Made by a program: the position numbers and the translations under genes
NCBI RefSeq assembly: GCF_012931985.1
Contig: NZ_JAAFGM010000006.1
Span: 62,001-126,000, forward strand
DNA length: 64,000 bases
Source: Candidatus Roseilinea sp. NK_OTU-006
GTDB taxonomy: Bacteria > Chloroflexota > Anaerolineae > J036 > Brachytrichaceae
Reading direction: 5' to 3'
Part shown: positions 18,015 through 27,271 of the stretch, in pieces
Position numbering within the stretch: position 1 is the stretch's first letter
Layout: each line of letters opens with the position of its first letter
The notes under the pieces: generated by a model
Seen by the model: the letters and a program-made list of their open reading frames with translations, nothing else
Told to the model about the DNA's origin: nothing
Database searches by the model: none

Positions 18015-18020
18015 TATAAT
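18015..18020 (+). promoter_or_regulatory. -10 box (TATAAT) of lepA
   Basis: A perfect TATAAT lies 21 bases before the ATG at 18042; a weak -35-like TTCCTC sits 17 bases upstream (17992-17997). The predicted transcript start near 18027 excludes the in-frame codon at 18000 and supports the start at 18042. Confidence 0.55.
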
Positions 18021-18041
18021 CGAACCGCACGTTGGGTTGTG

Positions 18042-19880
18042 ATGACAGGTATTGTAACGAACGCCGTTCCAGCTTCGCCCCCTCCCGCGCTCAGCCGCAT
18101 CCGCAACTTCTGCATCATTGCACATGTGGATCATGGCAAGAGCACGCTGGCCGATCGTCTGTTGGAATTTACCGGCACGATCAGCAAGCGCGAGATGCAG
18201 GAGCAAGTGCTCGATTCGATGGACATCGAGCGCGAGAAGGGGGTGACGATCAAGGCGTCGGCCGTGCGCATGACGTACCGGGCGGATGACGGACACACCT
18301 ACGAGATCAATCTGATTGACACGCCGGGCCACGTGGACTTCACCTACGAGGTCAGCCGTGCCCTCAACGCTTGTGAGGGCGCGTTGCTCGTCGTGGATGC
18401 CTCGCAGGGCATCGAGGCGCAAACCCTGGCTAACCTCTATCTGGCTCTGGAAGCCAACTTGCACGTCATTCCCGTCATCAACAAGATTGACCTGCCGCAC
18501 GCCCGGCCGGATGAGGTGGCGCAGGAAGTGGGCAACTTGTTGGGCGATGACCCGGCGCACATTTTGCGCATTTCTGCAAAGGAAGGCATCGGCATCAAAG
18601 CGGTGTTGGAGCGCGTGGTGCGCGAGGTGCCGCCGCCGTCGGGCGACCCCGATGCGCCTTTGCAAGCGCTGATCTTCGACTCGCACTACGATCCGTATAA
18701 GGGCGTGATTGCCTACGTGCGTATCGTCAACGGTCGGGTGAACATGAAAACCAAGCTGCGCATGGCTGCCACGGGCGCGGCCTGCGAAGCGATTGAGATT
18801 GGCACGTTCTCCCCGCGCATGACCGTGGTCGGCGAATTGAGCGCCGGCGAGGTGGGTTACATCGCCACCGGCTTCAAGAGCGTGCGCGAGTGTCGCGTGG
18901 GGGACACGATGTTGGATGCAGCGCGGCCGGCGGAGCCGCTGCAAGGCTACAAACCGGCCAAGCCCATGGTGTTTGCCGGTATCTTCCCCACCTATACCGA
19001 CGATTACCCGCTGCTGCGCGATGCGTTAGAGAAGCTTCAACTGAATGACGCCTCGCTGACCTTCGAACCGGAGAACAGCGCCGCGCTCGGCTTCGGCTTT
19101 CGGGTCGGCTTCCTCGGCCTGTTCCACATGGAGATCATTCAGGAGCGGCTGGAACGCGAATACAACCTGGATGTGGTGGTGACGGCGCCGAGCGTGGAGT
19201 ATGAGGCCGTGCTCACCAACGGCGAGGTGATCAAGGTGGATCGCCCGGCCGACATGCCCGATCCATCTCGGCTGGCCGAGATGCGCGAGCCGTGGATGAA
19301 GATTGAAATCTTCACGCCGAAGGAATATATCGGCCCGATCATGGAACTGGTGACCAAGCGCCGTGGGGTGAGTGAGGCGATGGAATATCTCGATGCTAAC
19401 CGCGTGATGTTGAAATACCGCATGCCGCTGGCCGAGATGATCGTGGACTTCTACGACAAGCTCAAGAGCATCACCCGCGGCTATGCCTCGCTCGACTATC
19501 ACTTTGACGGCTATCGCAGCGGCGATCTGGTCAAGATGGACATTCTCATCAACGGCGAGCCGCTCGACAGCATGGCCATGATCGTCCATCGCGACCAGGC
19601 GCAGCAGCGCGGCAGCGCGCTGACTAAGAAGATCAAAGAAGTCATCCCCCGCCAGATGTTTGAGGTGCCGATCCAGGCGGCCATTGGCGCGAAGATCATC
19701 GCGCGCGAGACCAAGCCAGCGTTGCGCAAAGACGTGTTGGCCAAGTGCTACGGCGGCGACATCACGCGCAAGCGTAAGCTGCTCGAAAAGCAGAAGGAAG
19801 GCAAGAAGCGCATGAAGATGTTTGGCTCGGTCGAGATTCCGCAAGAAGCCTTTATGGCCATGCTCAAGCTGGAAGAGTGA
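18042..19880 (+). CDS. lepA: Elongation factor 4 (LepA)
   Basis: 612 residues of the ribosome-associated GTPase that back-translocates or remodels stalled ribosomes. G1 is [10 protein letters not shown]2 lies in the [13 protein letters not shown] region, G3 is DTPGHVDF and G4 is NKIDLP. The LepA-specific C-terminal region ([40 protein letters not shown]) is complete. The start is fixed by the TATAAT box just upstream. The chorismate mutase gene begins 9 bases after the stop. Confidence 0.97.
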   Translation: MTGIVTNAVPASPPPALSRIRNFCIIAHVDHGKSTLADRLLEFTGTISKREMQEQVLDSMDIEREKGVTIKASAVRMTYRADDGHTYEINLIDTPGHVDFTYEVSRALNACEGALLVVDASQGIEAQTLANLYLALEANLHVIPVINKIDLPHARPDEVAQEVGNLLGDDPAHILRISAKEGIGIKAVLERVVREVPPPSGDPDAPLQALIFDSHYDPYKGVIAYVRIVNGRVNMKTKLRMAATGAACEAIEIGTFSPRMTVVGELSAGEVGYIATGFKSVRECRVGDTMLDAARPAEPLQGYKPAKPMVFAGIFPTYTDDYPLLRDALEKLQLNDASLTFEPENSAALGFGFRVGFLGLFHMEIIQERLEREYNLDVVVTAPSVEYEAVLTNGEVIKVDRPADMPDPSRLAEMREPWMKIEIFTPKEYIGPIMELVTKRRGVSEAMEYLDANRVMLKYRMPLAEMIVDFYDKLKSITRGYASLDYHFDGYRSGDLVKMDILINGEPLDSMAMIVHRDQAQQRGSALTKKIKEVIPRQMFEVPIQAAIGAKIIARETKPALRKDVLAKCYGGDITRKRKLLEKQKEGKKRMKMFGSVEIPQEAFMAMLKLEE

Positions 19881-19889
19881 ACTGCTTCC

Positions 19890-20594
19890 ATGGACCTCGC
19901 TGAACTGCGCGCCAAGCTGGACCGGCTGAACGAGCAGATCGTCGGCCGCTTCAAAGACCGCTCGTGGTTTGTCTTGAACGAGGCGGTCTACATGCCCGGC
20001 GCGATCCCCATCGAAGGTCGGCCGGGCATCTCGCTGATGGAATGGTCGCTGGAAGGGTTGGAGCGATACCATGCCTCGCTGGGCCGCTTCGATGTGCCCG
20101 ACCAACATCCGTTGGTGCCTGAGGTCGTGGCCCCATCGCCGGTGCGCCGCAAGCTCAACCTGCCGCGCCTGCCGACGATCGCCTCTCCGCCGCGCGACCA
20201 ACTCATCCGCTTCTACGTCTCTATCTTGCCTCGCCTGTGCCGGCCCGGCGACGATCCGCACTACTACGGCGAAACGGCATATGCCGATGCCGATCTGTTG
20301 GCGCGCATCAACGAACGCATCTACCTCGGCGCGTTTGTCGCCTATTCCAAGCTGGAATGCAATTCGTCGGTGCTACAACTGACCGATCGGCCCGATGTGC
20401 TGCGCGCGGCCCTGCGGGATCCGCAGCGCGAGAGCGACGTGATTGCGCAGGCGCGCGACGCTGCACAGCGCTACGCGCTGCGCGCCGACCTGATGACCGA
20501 GGTCTTCCGCTGGATGATCGAGCAGACGCTCGATCTGGAGGTGCGCTTTCTTCAACAGGTGGCTGCGCTGCGCGACCACCCCCAAGTATCATGA
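19890..20594 (+). CDS. Probable chorismate mutase, eukaryotic/archaeal AroQ-like type
   Basis: 234 residues, all-helical, with no signal peptide. LAELRAKLDRLNEQIVGRFKDR resembles the first AroQ helix. The later segment RDQLIRFYVSILPRLCRPGDDPHYYGETA followed by LLARINERIYLGAFVAYSKLE matches the yeast/plant chorismate mutase pattern (FY...LP, GDD, YG, SRRIHYGKFVAESKF). The enzyme would convert chorismate to prephenate for Phe/Tyr. Typical bacterial AroQ is about 90 residues, so the 234-residue length also points to the eukaryotic-like form. I rely on motif recall, so moderate confidence. Its stop overlaps the next ATG by four bases (ATGA). Confidence 0.65.
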   Translation: MDLAELRAKLDRLNEQIVGRFKDRSWFVLNEAVYMPGAIPIEGRPGISLMEWSLEGLERYHASLGRFDVPDQHPLVPEVVAPSPVRRKLNLPRLPTIASPPRDQLIRFYVSILPRLCRPGDDPHYYGETAYADADLLARINERIYLGAFVAYSKLECNSSVLQLTDRPDVLRAALRDPQRESDVIAQARDAAQRYALRADLMTEVFRWMIEQTLDLEVRFLQQVAALRDHPQVS

Positions 20595-21286
20595 TTGAGA
20601 TCATCCCTGGCGTCTACCAACTCAAAAGCCGATTCGTCAATCTGTACCTCATCGCTGAACCGGAGGAGTTGACGCTGGTGGATGCCGGCGTTGCCGGCAG
20701 CGGCGCCAATCTCGTGTTGCGCACGATTGCGCAGTTGAACAGACGGCCGGAGGAACTGCGCCGCATTCTCATCACCCACGCCGATCCGGACCATTACGGC
20801 GACGCTAATGCGCTGCGTCAGGCGACCGGCGCGCGCGTCTGCGCCAGCGCCGGCGAGGCTGCGGCGATGGCGCGAGGCACCATGTCGCGCGAGATACGAG
20901 GCAGTGTCCTGGTTCGTGGAACGTTCAGCGTGTTAAGCCGCTTAATCATGCCGACGGCCCCGACGCCCGTAGATGAGATCCTCGTTCCGGGGCAGAAGCT
21001 GCCTGTGCTGGGCGGGCTAATAGTCATTGCCTCACCCGGGCACACGCCGGATCATCTTTCGTTCTATGCCCCGGCTTTCAAGTTGTTGTTCGCCGGCGAC
21101 TCACTGGATGCGCTGAGCGGCAAGCCGCGCTTTGTGGACAGGCCGGTAAATTGGGACTACGCCCGCGGCCTGCAGAGCGTGCGGGAGCAAGTCGCGCTGT
21201 GCTTGGAGATCGTCGCCGTCGGTCATGGTCCGGTGACTCGCGGCAAGGCTGCCCTCGACGCATTGGGCACCGCGCAAGCGTCCTAA
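20591..21286 (+). CDS. Metallo-beta-lactamase-fold hydrolase
   Basis: 231 residues. The zinc motif THADPDHYGD is a HxDxDH variant of HxHxDH; VIASPGHTPDHLSFY supplies the next His, LLFAGDSLDAL the bridging Asp and VAVGHGPVTRGKAAL the last His. The first zinc site thus has Asp where His is usual, while the second-site motif DH is intact. It probably hydrolyses a thioester, lactone or phosphoester. The ATG overlaps the chorismate mutase stop, so translation is coupled. Confidence 0.85.
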   Translation: MIEIIPGVYQLKSRFVNLYLIAEPEELTLVDAGVAGSGANLVLRTIAQLNRRPEELRRILITHADPDHYGDANALRQATGARVCASAGEAAAMARGTMSREIRGSVLVRGTFSVLSRLIMPTAPTPVDEILVPGQKLPVLGGLIVIASPGHTPDHLSFYAPAFKLLFAGDSLDALSGKPRFVDRPVNWDYARGLQSVREQVALCLEIVAVGHGPVTRGKAALDALGTAQAS

Positions 21287-21305
21287 GTTCGCGCCGAGTG
21301 CGGAA

Positions 21306-22016
21306 TCAGTTCTGCGTTGCGGCTTGATAAGCCCTTTCCCAGCCCTCGTCGGCGCCATCGCGCATCAAAGCCACGTTTAACGTCTCTGCCAGCGACCTGG
21401 CTTGGGGAATGATGCGCGCTCCTACGGCTACAGGCACGGCGCGCAGCCCGGCTCGCCGTAGCAATGCAGCGCGCTGTTGCGCTCGACTCACGTCGTTTGC
21501 GTCTACCACCGACGATACTTCGACCGCCAGCCACACTTCATCGGCGCCAAGTGCCAGACGCGGCCGGCCGTGCACCAGGATATCGGTCAGGGACAACTCG
21601 ACGAGTTCGTCGTCGGTAAGTTTGCTCTCCAGTTGCTCCTCCAACTCGATGAAGGGAACGACGCGGGCGCGGCGCAGCCAGCGGCCGAAGTAAGCATGTG
21701 CTTTGTCGCGGAATTTGATCTCGAGCGTGTCGCCGCGCACCTCAGCCATCTGATTGACCAGGCGACGCACGGTTTCTTCGGTGCGGCGTTGGGCTTCGGC
21801 CAGTTCTTCGAGGCGCTGCTCGGTGCGGCGTTGGGCTTCGGCCAGTTCTTCGAGGCGCTGCTCGGTTCGGCGTTGGGCTTCGGCCAAGCTGCGCACGATA
21901 TCCGGCAGCGAGAGCAACTCCTCGGTTAGCACAAGGCGGCGTACCTCGCTGAGCCATTCCGGCCGGGTAGCCAGTAGGCGCGTTAAATCCTGCAGATCGT
22001 TGATGGTAAACGCCAT
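21306..22016 (-). CDS. Coiled-coil repeat protein with nuclease-like C-terminal domain (paralogue 1)
   Basis: 236 residues. After a short N-terminal helical part come tandem 14-residue coiled-coil units (RLEELAEAQRRTEQ, about three copies) and then a C-terminal domain with EIKFRDKAHAYFG and WLAVEVSSVVDANDV, which resembles the PD-(D/E)XK-like domain seen in DUF3782-type proteins (Glu-Val/Ile-Lys/Ser core). A paralogue with more repeats lies at 57.3-58.1 kb. I use ATG 22016; a GTG two codons upstream is possible. A TATAAT box on the minus strand (22030-22025) is only 8 bases from the ATG. Confidence 0.65.
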   Translation of the reverse strand: MAFTINDLQDLTRLLATRPEWLSEVRRLVLTEELLSLPDIVRSLAEAQRRTEQRLEELAEAQRRTEQRLEELAEAQRRTEETVRRLVNQMAEVRGDTLEIKFRDKAHAYFGRWLRRARVVPFIELEEQLESKLTDDELVELSLTDILVHGRPRLALGADEVWLAVEVSSVVDANDVSRAQQRAALLRRAGLRAVPVAVGARIIPQARSLAETLNVALMRDGADEGWERAYQAATQN

Positions 22017-22024
22017 CTGCACAA

Positions 22025-22030
22025 ATTATA
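22025..22030 (-). promoter_or_regulatory. -10 box (TATAAT) close to the start of the coiled-coil gene
   Basis: The minus-strand TATAAT lies 8 bases before the ATG at 22016 and overlaps the end of the preceding gene. A transcript starting the usual 6-8 bases downstream would have essentially no leader. No clear -35 is seen. Confidence 0.4.
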
Positions 22031-23897
22031 GGTCGGCGGAGGGTTGATCCGTGGTCGAATCTGGGGCTTGTTCCACCGTCTGTTCTTGGCCCTCGGCATG
22101 CTGTGCGGCGCGTTCGCGGTCACACCGGATCATCAAGCTGTGGATGCCATATGTGGCTGCACCTCCGACGATGTAAGTCAGCAGCAGGGCAAGCCAGATC
22201 GCGGGTAATGTGCCCTGGGCAGCGCTTGGGGCTGTAGCTGCAGCCTCCTGAGCAGCCGGCGTTGCCCCGGCTGTAGGTGTGGGGGGTGTCGCCTCCGCCA
22301 CTGCTGTAGCTTCACTCACAGTGCCTGTAGCCGGAGCGATCGCACCGGGCGTTGTGATGATCGTGGTTGCGCTCGCCTCTGTCGCCGTTGACGGCGCTAC
22401 GGCGACGATGTCGGCTGTCCCCGTAGCGGTCAGCGTCGTCGTGGCCGGGCTGACGGTTGTCGCGGTGATTACCGCGCCGGCCTCTGTGGTGGATGTCACG
22501 ATGCTGGAAGAGACGAACGGTGTGGGCGCCGGCGTCATCGCCTCAGCGGTCGGGGATGGCTCGGCTACCGGCGTGCCGGGGACCGTTACGATCGCCGCCT
22601 CTGGTGTGGTCGGGGGCGTCGGTGTAGCCGTTGCCAATCCAGGGGGGGGCACGATCGTCGGCGTTGCCGCGAACCGATCCGCTCCTGTTTCGCGGGCGAT
22701 TCGGTCGAGTTGTTCGAGCTGCTCTTTGGCCGTCTCGGCCTCTGCGCCAGAGGACTGAGCAAGCTGTGTCAACCAATCCCGCATATCCGATAACACCTTC
22801 TGCGCCAGGGGATTGCTCGGGTCACGCTCGAAAGCCGCCTTGAGCGCAGCGAGGATCTTCTCAGCGATTGCCGGATCGAGGTTGAACAGAGGCGGATATA
22901 GGTTGAGCAAAACCTGTGCCCATTCCGCGTGAAGTTGTGCTGAGGTCGGGGCGTTCTCTTGCGCGCGCCGGTAAGCCTCTTCGATCAGCGGGATGAAGTT
23001 CTCCCCGATCTCCGGGCGATATTTGCCGAAGATCGCACTGAGATAGGCTTGAGCCAATTCGCGCCAGGCTGCGGCGCTCTTTGGCATTGCTTCCGTTCGC
23101 CGGCGAGCCTCCAGAATGCGCTCCCAGACGATTGGCGCCAATACTGTCACGTAGAAGTTGTCCTGTTCGTCAGGCTCGATGTCCTTGAACGTCCATCGCA
23201 CTTCATCTCCGACGAAAGTCCCACCCGGCGTAGATTGCCCAAGCACGACGTTCTCCGCGTTGGCTTCATAGGGGAGTTTTAACACCAACGACGCCAGGCC
23301 GATCGGGCCATACCAGCCAGCGCCGGTTTCCAAGATGTACTTGAACCGACCGTAGGGTGGATAGCCTGTGGACCGCAGTGTGTATTGGACGCTAATTGCA
23401 ACTTCCCCGTCGGCTGGGAAAGTCACATCGAACGCCGCCCAACGAATCGGCGGCTCCGACTCGCCCCTCGGGTTCGGGGTAGTGATGACCCGAGTCGGCG
23501 CACGTTTGCCATTGACCGTGACGGTCACCTGCTCGATCTCCGGATGGCCCCCCAAGCCGTCTCCCTGGCCGCTGGGATCGCTCAACGGGAAGCGCACGGT
23601 CATTTTTTCGGGGGCGTTGCCGGTGTTGCGCATGGTGAACATGGCGACGACGTTGGCAACCGGCAACCCGGTGTTGCGCGTGCCTTTGACGCGCAACACT
23701 TCGATGGTGACGCGCTCCGCGGCCATTTGTACCCGCGTTGTTCCTTCGGGTTGGATATTGCTGCCCGGCGCCTGTTCCGGTGGCGCGATGTCGGCGCGGA
23801 TGAGCGCCGCCGGCGCGATCAGGCTCGTTAATGCAGCAAGGATCACGATGCAATGGCGAACCAAGGTGCGTTCCATGTCGAATGGCTCCAACATCAA
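22026..23897 (-). CDS. Large secreted, C-terminally membrane-anchored protein with Ala/Thr/Pro-rich stalk
   Basis: 623 residues. An N-terminal hydrophobic signal (IVILAALTSLIAPAALIRA) precedes a beta-rich domain (about 50-260; VTIEVLRVKGTRNTG, MRNTGNAPEKMTVRFPL) that may be DUF4424-like. A helical TPR-like middle (about 265-400; AWRELAQAYLSAIFG) follows, then a low-complexity Ala/Thr/Pro/Val stalk (about 410-560), one transmembrane helix (LPAIWLALLLTYIVGGAATYGIH, in part) and a short cytoplasmic tail. It is exported with the bulk outside the cell. The function is unknown; a surface sensor or adhesin is possible. The start may instead be at one of the internal ATGs just before the signal peptide. 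Confidence 0.7.
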   Translation of the reverse strand: MMLEPFDMERTLVRHCIVILAALTSLIAPAALIRADIAPPEQAPGSNIQPEGTTRVQMAAERVTIEVLRVKGTRNTGLPVANVVAMFTMRNTGNAPEKMTVRFPLSDPSGQGDGLGGHPEIEQVTVTVNGKRAPTRVITTPNPRGESEPPIRWAAFDVTFPADGEVAISVQYTLRSTGYPPYGRFKYILETGAGWYGPIGLASLVLKLPYEANAENVVLGQSTPGGTFVGDEVRWTFKDIEPDEQDNFYVTVLAPIVWERILEARRRTEAMPKSAAAWRELAQAYLSAIFGKYRPEIGENFIPLIEEAYRRAQENAPTSAQLHAEWAQVLLNLYPPLFNLDPAIAEKILAALKAAFERDPSNPLAQKVLSDMRDWLTQLAQSSGAEAETAKEQLEQLDRIARETGADRFAATPTIVPPPGLATATPTPPTTPEAAIVTVPGTPVAEPSPTAEAMTPAPTPFVSSSIVTSTTEAGAVITATTVSPATTTLTATGTADIVAVAPSTATEASATTIITTPGAIAPATGTVSEATAVAEATPPTPTAGATPAAQEAAATAPSAAQGTLPAIWLALLLTYIVGGAATYGIHSLMIRCDRERAAQHAEGQEQTVEQAPDSTTDQPSADL

Positions 23898-23957
23898 GCT
23901 TATTCCATCAGCCGAGAAAAGGGAAGTCGGGGGGGGGACGAGGCCTCATCCCAGTGC

Positions 23958-25289
23958 TTATTGGCGCGTGCGAAGGATGACGCCGCTGGCGTGCCGGACT
24001 TCGCCGATTTCCTTCGTCGAGGCGTCGGTCAGGTTCTGCGCCACGGCGTTTCGGAACTGCTCAGGCACTTGCAGGGAGCGCAGGCCGAACTCTTCTTGCG
24101 CGATGTGGATGAGCAAGCCGGCGGGCGAGGCCCCGGGGGCGATGTTGTAGATGCGGTTTTTGAACTCCGCGGAGATCGCTTTGGCCGTCGCTTCGTCAAT
24201 CTCGAAACCGCAAATCTCTTTAAGGAAGTAATGGATGATATTCCATCCGCTGAGTGGGCCGAGCAGGATCTCCGACTCGGTCACGCCGAACTGGTCGAGC
24301 GGGTGCGCTTCGTATGTCTGGCTGCTGTTGAGCATTCCCTTTTGGTGGACGCCGGCGGCGTGTGTGCGATTGGTCAAGCTCACCGGCTCCTTTGAGGGCA
24401 CGAGCTTGCGCAGCTTGTCGGCCATCATGACATTGATCGGATACGAGCCGCGCAAGTGATAGCCTTCTAGCCGATCGTATTCGCGGTCAATGAAGAGGTT
24501 GAACAGCAGGGCGGTCATACTGGTAATGCCGCTGCGCTCGCCGATCCCCAGCAGCGTGGTCTGAATGTATTGCATTCCGGCTCGCACGGCTTCGAGCGCG
24601 TTGATCAGCGCGAATCCGCGATCGTCGTGAAAGTGGCCTTCCAGGGCGACCTTGGGGTAGCGCGCGCGCAGCGCTTGCACGCGTTGCGCGACGGTGGTCG
24701 GCGTCGCGACGCCGACTGTGTCCGGCGTGCCCAGGCGATCCACGCACTCGACCACCTGGTCATAGACGCGGAACAAGTCGGCCTCGCGCGTGCGAAAGGC
24801 GTCCTCGCCACTGAAGCGCAGCACCAGGTGCGGGTGATGGCGCCGCACGTCTTCGATGAGCGTGCGCGCGCGTCGGGCGACCTCCTCCAAGCCGTGGCCG
24901 TGGTTGAAGTTGCGCGAGGCGTCCGAGGTGCCGATGTACATGTTGAGTCCGTCGGCGCCGGCGCGGATGGCGGCCTCCACATCGGCCGGATGGCAGCGCA
25001 CATGCGCTAGCAGGAAGGTGTAGCCCTTCTGCGTGATCAGTTCATCGCGCACGGCTTTGATCGCCTGCCAATCCTCGGCTTCTTGCGGGCTGACGTTTGG
25101 CGCGAACAATTCGATGAACTTCACGCCGTAGAGGATCAAGCTGCGCGTGATCTCCTGCTTATCGGTGGTGCTGAAGAAATATTTGTAGTGGTCGTGTAGC
25201 AGCGATGACTGTTGTCCCTCGCGCAGCGTCGTGTCTATGATTTCGAGCGCGCGTGGTCGGTAGTGATGAAACGAAAAATCTGCGGCCAT
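23958..25289 (-). CDS. Homocitrate synthase (alpha-aminoadipate lysine pathway)
   Basis: 443 residues of the HMGL-like synthase family. Key motifs are EIIDTTLREGQQ, RFSGEDAFRTREADLFRVYDQV (characteristic of homocitrate synthase), GHFHDDRGFALINALEA (metal His) and the swap-loop segment THAAGVHQKGML. It condenses 2-oxoglutarate and acetyl-CoA to homocitrate. Linkage to LysK and LysJ just upstream on the same strand supports the lysine role over isopropylmalate or citramalate synthase. The insert DHYKYFFSTTDKQ near residue 33 is longer than in Thermus enzymes. Confidence 0.8.
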   Translation of the reverse strand: MAADFSFHHYRPRALEIIDTTLREGQQSSLLHDHYKYFFSTTDKQEITRSLILYGVKFIELFAPNVSPQEAEDWQAIKAVRDELITQKGYTFLLAHVRCHPADVEAAIRAGADGLNMYIGTSDASRNFNHGHGLEEVARRARTLIEDVRRHHPHLVLRFSGEDAFRTREADLFRVYDQVVECVDRLGTPDTVGVATPTTVAQRVQALRARYPKVALEGHFHDDRGFALINALEAVRAGMQYIQTTLLGIGERSGITSMTALLFNLFIDREYDRLEGYHLRGSYPINVMMADKLRKLVPSKEPVSLTNRTHAAGVHQKGMLNSSQTYEAHPLDQFGVTESEILLGPLSGWNIIHYFLKEICGFEIDEATAKAISAEFKNRIYNIAPGASPAGLLIHIAQEEFGLRSLQVPEQFRNAVAQNLTDASTKEIGEVRHASGVILRTRQ

Positions 25290-25313
25290 GGTTTCGGTGT
25301 GAAGTTGTGTGCG

Positions 25314-26408
25314 TCATGACTTGGCGGCGACGAAAGATCGCAGCGCAGCAATCAGTACTCTAACCGCCTTCTCGAACTCGTCAATAGCTATATGCTCGTG
25401 CGGCGTGTGATCGAGCGATGAATCGCCCGGGCCATAGGCGATGATCGGGCAGTTCCAAACCGGCCCAACCACGTTGAAGTCGGCCGTGCCTGTTTTGAGC
25501 TTGAAAGCCGGTCGCATCTTTTCTGCGCGAATGGCATCTACAAACGCGCGCGCCAGAGGCGTATCTTTGGGGGCGCGCCAGGCCGGCTCGGCCCCGCTGA
25601 AGCTCAACGCGAAGCGATGCCCATCGGGTCTGCTTGCTTGCCAGGCTTCGATCTCGCGCTGCAGCGCATCCGGCCCAAACGCGATCGGCAATCGCATGCC
25701 GATGACCATGTCGCACCATTCGCGCAGCCCGTCGTCGCCGGACTGGATCCGGCGCAGCGATGGCAATAACTGGTCGAAGGCTTTGGGCTTGTCTGCGTTC
25801 CATGCGTCGGCCAGCGCCTTGACGTGGTTCCACAGCATGACGGCCGATTCGCTGACGCTCGGTTCGGGGATTGCCGTATGTTGCGACGGGCGCTCGACAT
25901 GCGCCTGAATGAGCAGGCGCCCTTTGTAGCCCAGCGTAATGCCGTCGGCGCCGCTTGGCTCGCCGATGATGCACATCTCCGGCCGGTACTGTGTCGCGAC
26001 GAAACGCGCCCCCTTAGAGGTTGCCGCTTCTTCTTCCACCGCGCCGGCGACGATGATCTGCCATTCCGGCGCAATCGCCGGGGCCAGCGCCTCGGCCGCG
26101 AGGATGAAAGCGCATAGCGGCCCCTTGGCATCCACCGTGCCTCGCCCGTAGAGTTTGCCGTCTTCGTAGCGCACCGGCACGTGGCCGCCCACCGTGTCTA
26201 TGTGACCCAGCAGCACGATTTGGCGTGCGCCATGGCCGACCACGCCGATGGCATTGCCGGCCTCGTCAATGAAGGCGCGGTCGAAGCGACGTCGGCGCAT
26301 CTCCCTGCACAGAAAATCCGCCGCGGCGCGCTCCTGCCCGCTGAGCGAGGGGATGCGCACGCATTGTTCGAGCAGCGCGATCATGCGTAATGGCGAATCG
26401 TCAACCAC
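25314..26408 (-). CDS. lysK: [LysW]-lysine hydrolase (M20 peptidase family)
   Basis: 364 residues of the M20 metallopeptidase family. LLGHIDTVGG and GRGTVDAKGPL carry the first zinc ligands, VEEEAATSKGA the catalytic Glu and IIGEPSGADG the next ligand; KLKTGTADFNVVGPVW and YGPGDSSLDHTPHEHI match LysK. It releases lysine from the LysW carrier protein. LysW itself is not seen in the window. The start is GTG 26408, overlapping the stop of the lipase-like gene; ATG 26384 is an alternative. It sits between that gene and homocitrate synthase. Confidence 0.83.
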   Translation of the reverse strand: MVDDSPLRMIALLEQCVRIPSLSGQERAAADFLCREMRRRRFDRAFIDEAGNAIGVVGHGARQIVLLGHIDTVGGHVPVRYEDGKLYGRGTVDAKGPLCAFILAAEALAPAIAPEWQIIVAGAVEEEAATSKGARFVATQYRPEMCIIGEPSGADGITLGYKGRLLIQAHVERPSQHTAIPEPSVSESAVMLWNHVKALADAWNADKPKAFDQLLPSLRRIQSGDDGLREWCDMVIGMRLPIAFGPDALQREIEAWQASRPDGHRFALSFSGAEPAWRAPKDTPLARAFVDAIRAEKMRPAFKLKTGTADFNVVGPVWNCPIIAYGPGDSSLDHTPHEHIAIDEFEKAVRVLIAALRSFVAAKS

Positions 26409-27270
26409 GCCTTGCCCCCCTGTCCAGCTTCTCCAGCCATGCGTCCAGGTCGCTCAGCGGCGTCTCTCGCTCGACCTCGTTGAAGATTTCATGGTAGAAG
26501 CCGGCATATTCGTGAAGTTCGCCGGTGTTGGCCGGCAACCGCGCGAAGAACTCGTGCGCGCCGCGCTTATCCACGTAGGTATCCTCGCCGGCCACCAGCA
26601 GCAACACCGGGATGCCCAGCGTATGGGCTTGGGCGCGCGCTTCTTCGCCGGCGTCCACGATGAATCGGGCAGTGCGAAAGGTCAGCCGGTTGTGTCGGAG
26701 CGCATCGCTCGCTTTCCATGCTTCCCAGGCCTGGTTGTGCGTCGCAGGCTGCGAAAGCCCGCTGGGCATTGGCGCAGCCGGGATGATGTCGCTGACGATG
26801 CGCCCGATGGCGATGACACAGTCCGAAGCGTGGATGCGCAGCGCCGGCGACGATAACACCAGCGCGCGCAGCGTCTCTTGCTGCCGGATGGCATACAGCG
26901 CAGCGATTGTGCCACCCATGCTGTGCCCCAGCAAGATCGGCTTGCATCCGGTTGCCATCGTCGCCAGTTCGACGACGAGTCTGAGGTCGTCTATGAAATG
27001 ATTCGGATGCTGGATGTATCCGCGCGGGCCGGCAGAGCGGCCATGCCCGTAGTGGTCGGGCGCCCAGACCTGATATCCGCGTCGCGTGAAGCGCTCGGCG
27101 ACGTGGTGATAACGCCCGCTGTGCTCGAAGACGCCATGCGCAAGCACCGCCGAGCCGCGCGTTTCGCCTTCCGGCTGCCAATGGCGGATGAACATCGTCT
27201 CTCCTATCGAGGAGGGGCGTTCTATTTCCTCGTGGGCCGGGATGGCGTCGGTCAGTGGAAATGTGTTCAT
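26401..27270 (-). CDS. Monoacylglycerol-lipase-like alpha/beta-hydrolase
   Basis: 289 residues. AHGVFEHSGRYHHVAERF, DHYGHGRSAGPRGY and LLGHSMGGTIAALYA (nucleophile elbow) are the signature of the serine aminopeptidase/monoacylglycerol lipase group; VAGEDTYVD and YAGFYHEIFNE supply the acid and His. It is embedded in the lysine genes: it starts one base after the lysJ stop (TAGTATG) and its end overlaps lysK. A role in lysine synthesis is not obvious; it may be a passenger gene that depends on coupled translation. Confidence 0.83.
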   Translation of the reverse strand: MNTFPLTDAIPAHEEIERPSSIGETMFIRHWQPEGETRGSAVLAHGVFEHSGRYHHVAERFTRRGYQVWAPDHYGHGRSAGPRGYIQHPNHFIDDLRLVVELATMATGCKPILLGHSMGGTIAALYAIRQQETLRALVLSSPALRIHASDCVIAIGRIVSDIIPAAPMPSGLSQPATHNQAWEAWKASDALRHNRLTFRTARFIVDAGEEARAQAHTLGIPVLLLVAGEDTYVDKRGAHEFFARLPANTGELHEYAGFYHEIFNEVERETPLSDLDAWLEKLDRGARRG

Positions 27271-27271
27271 A

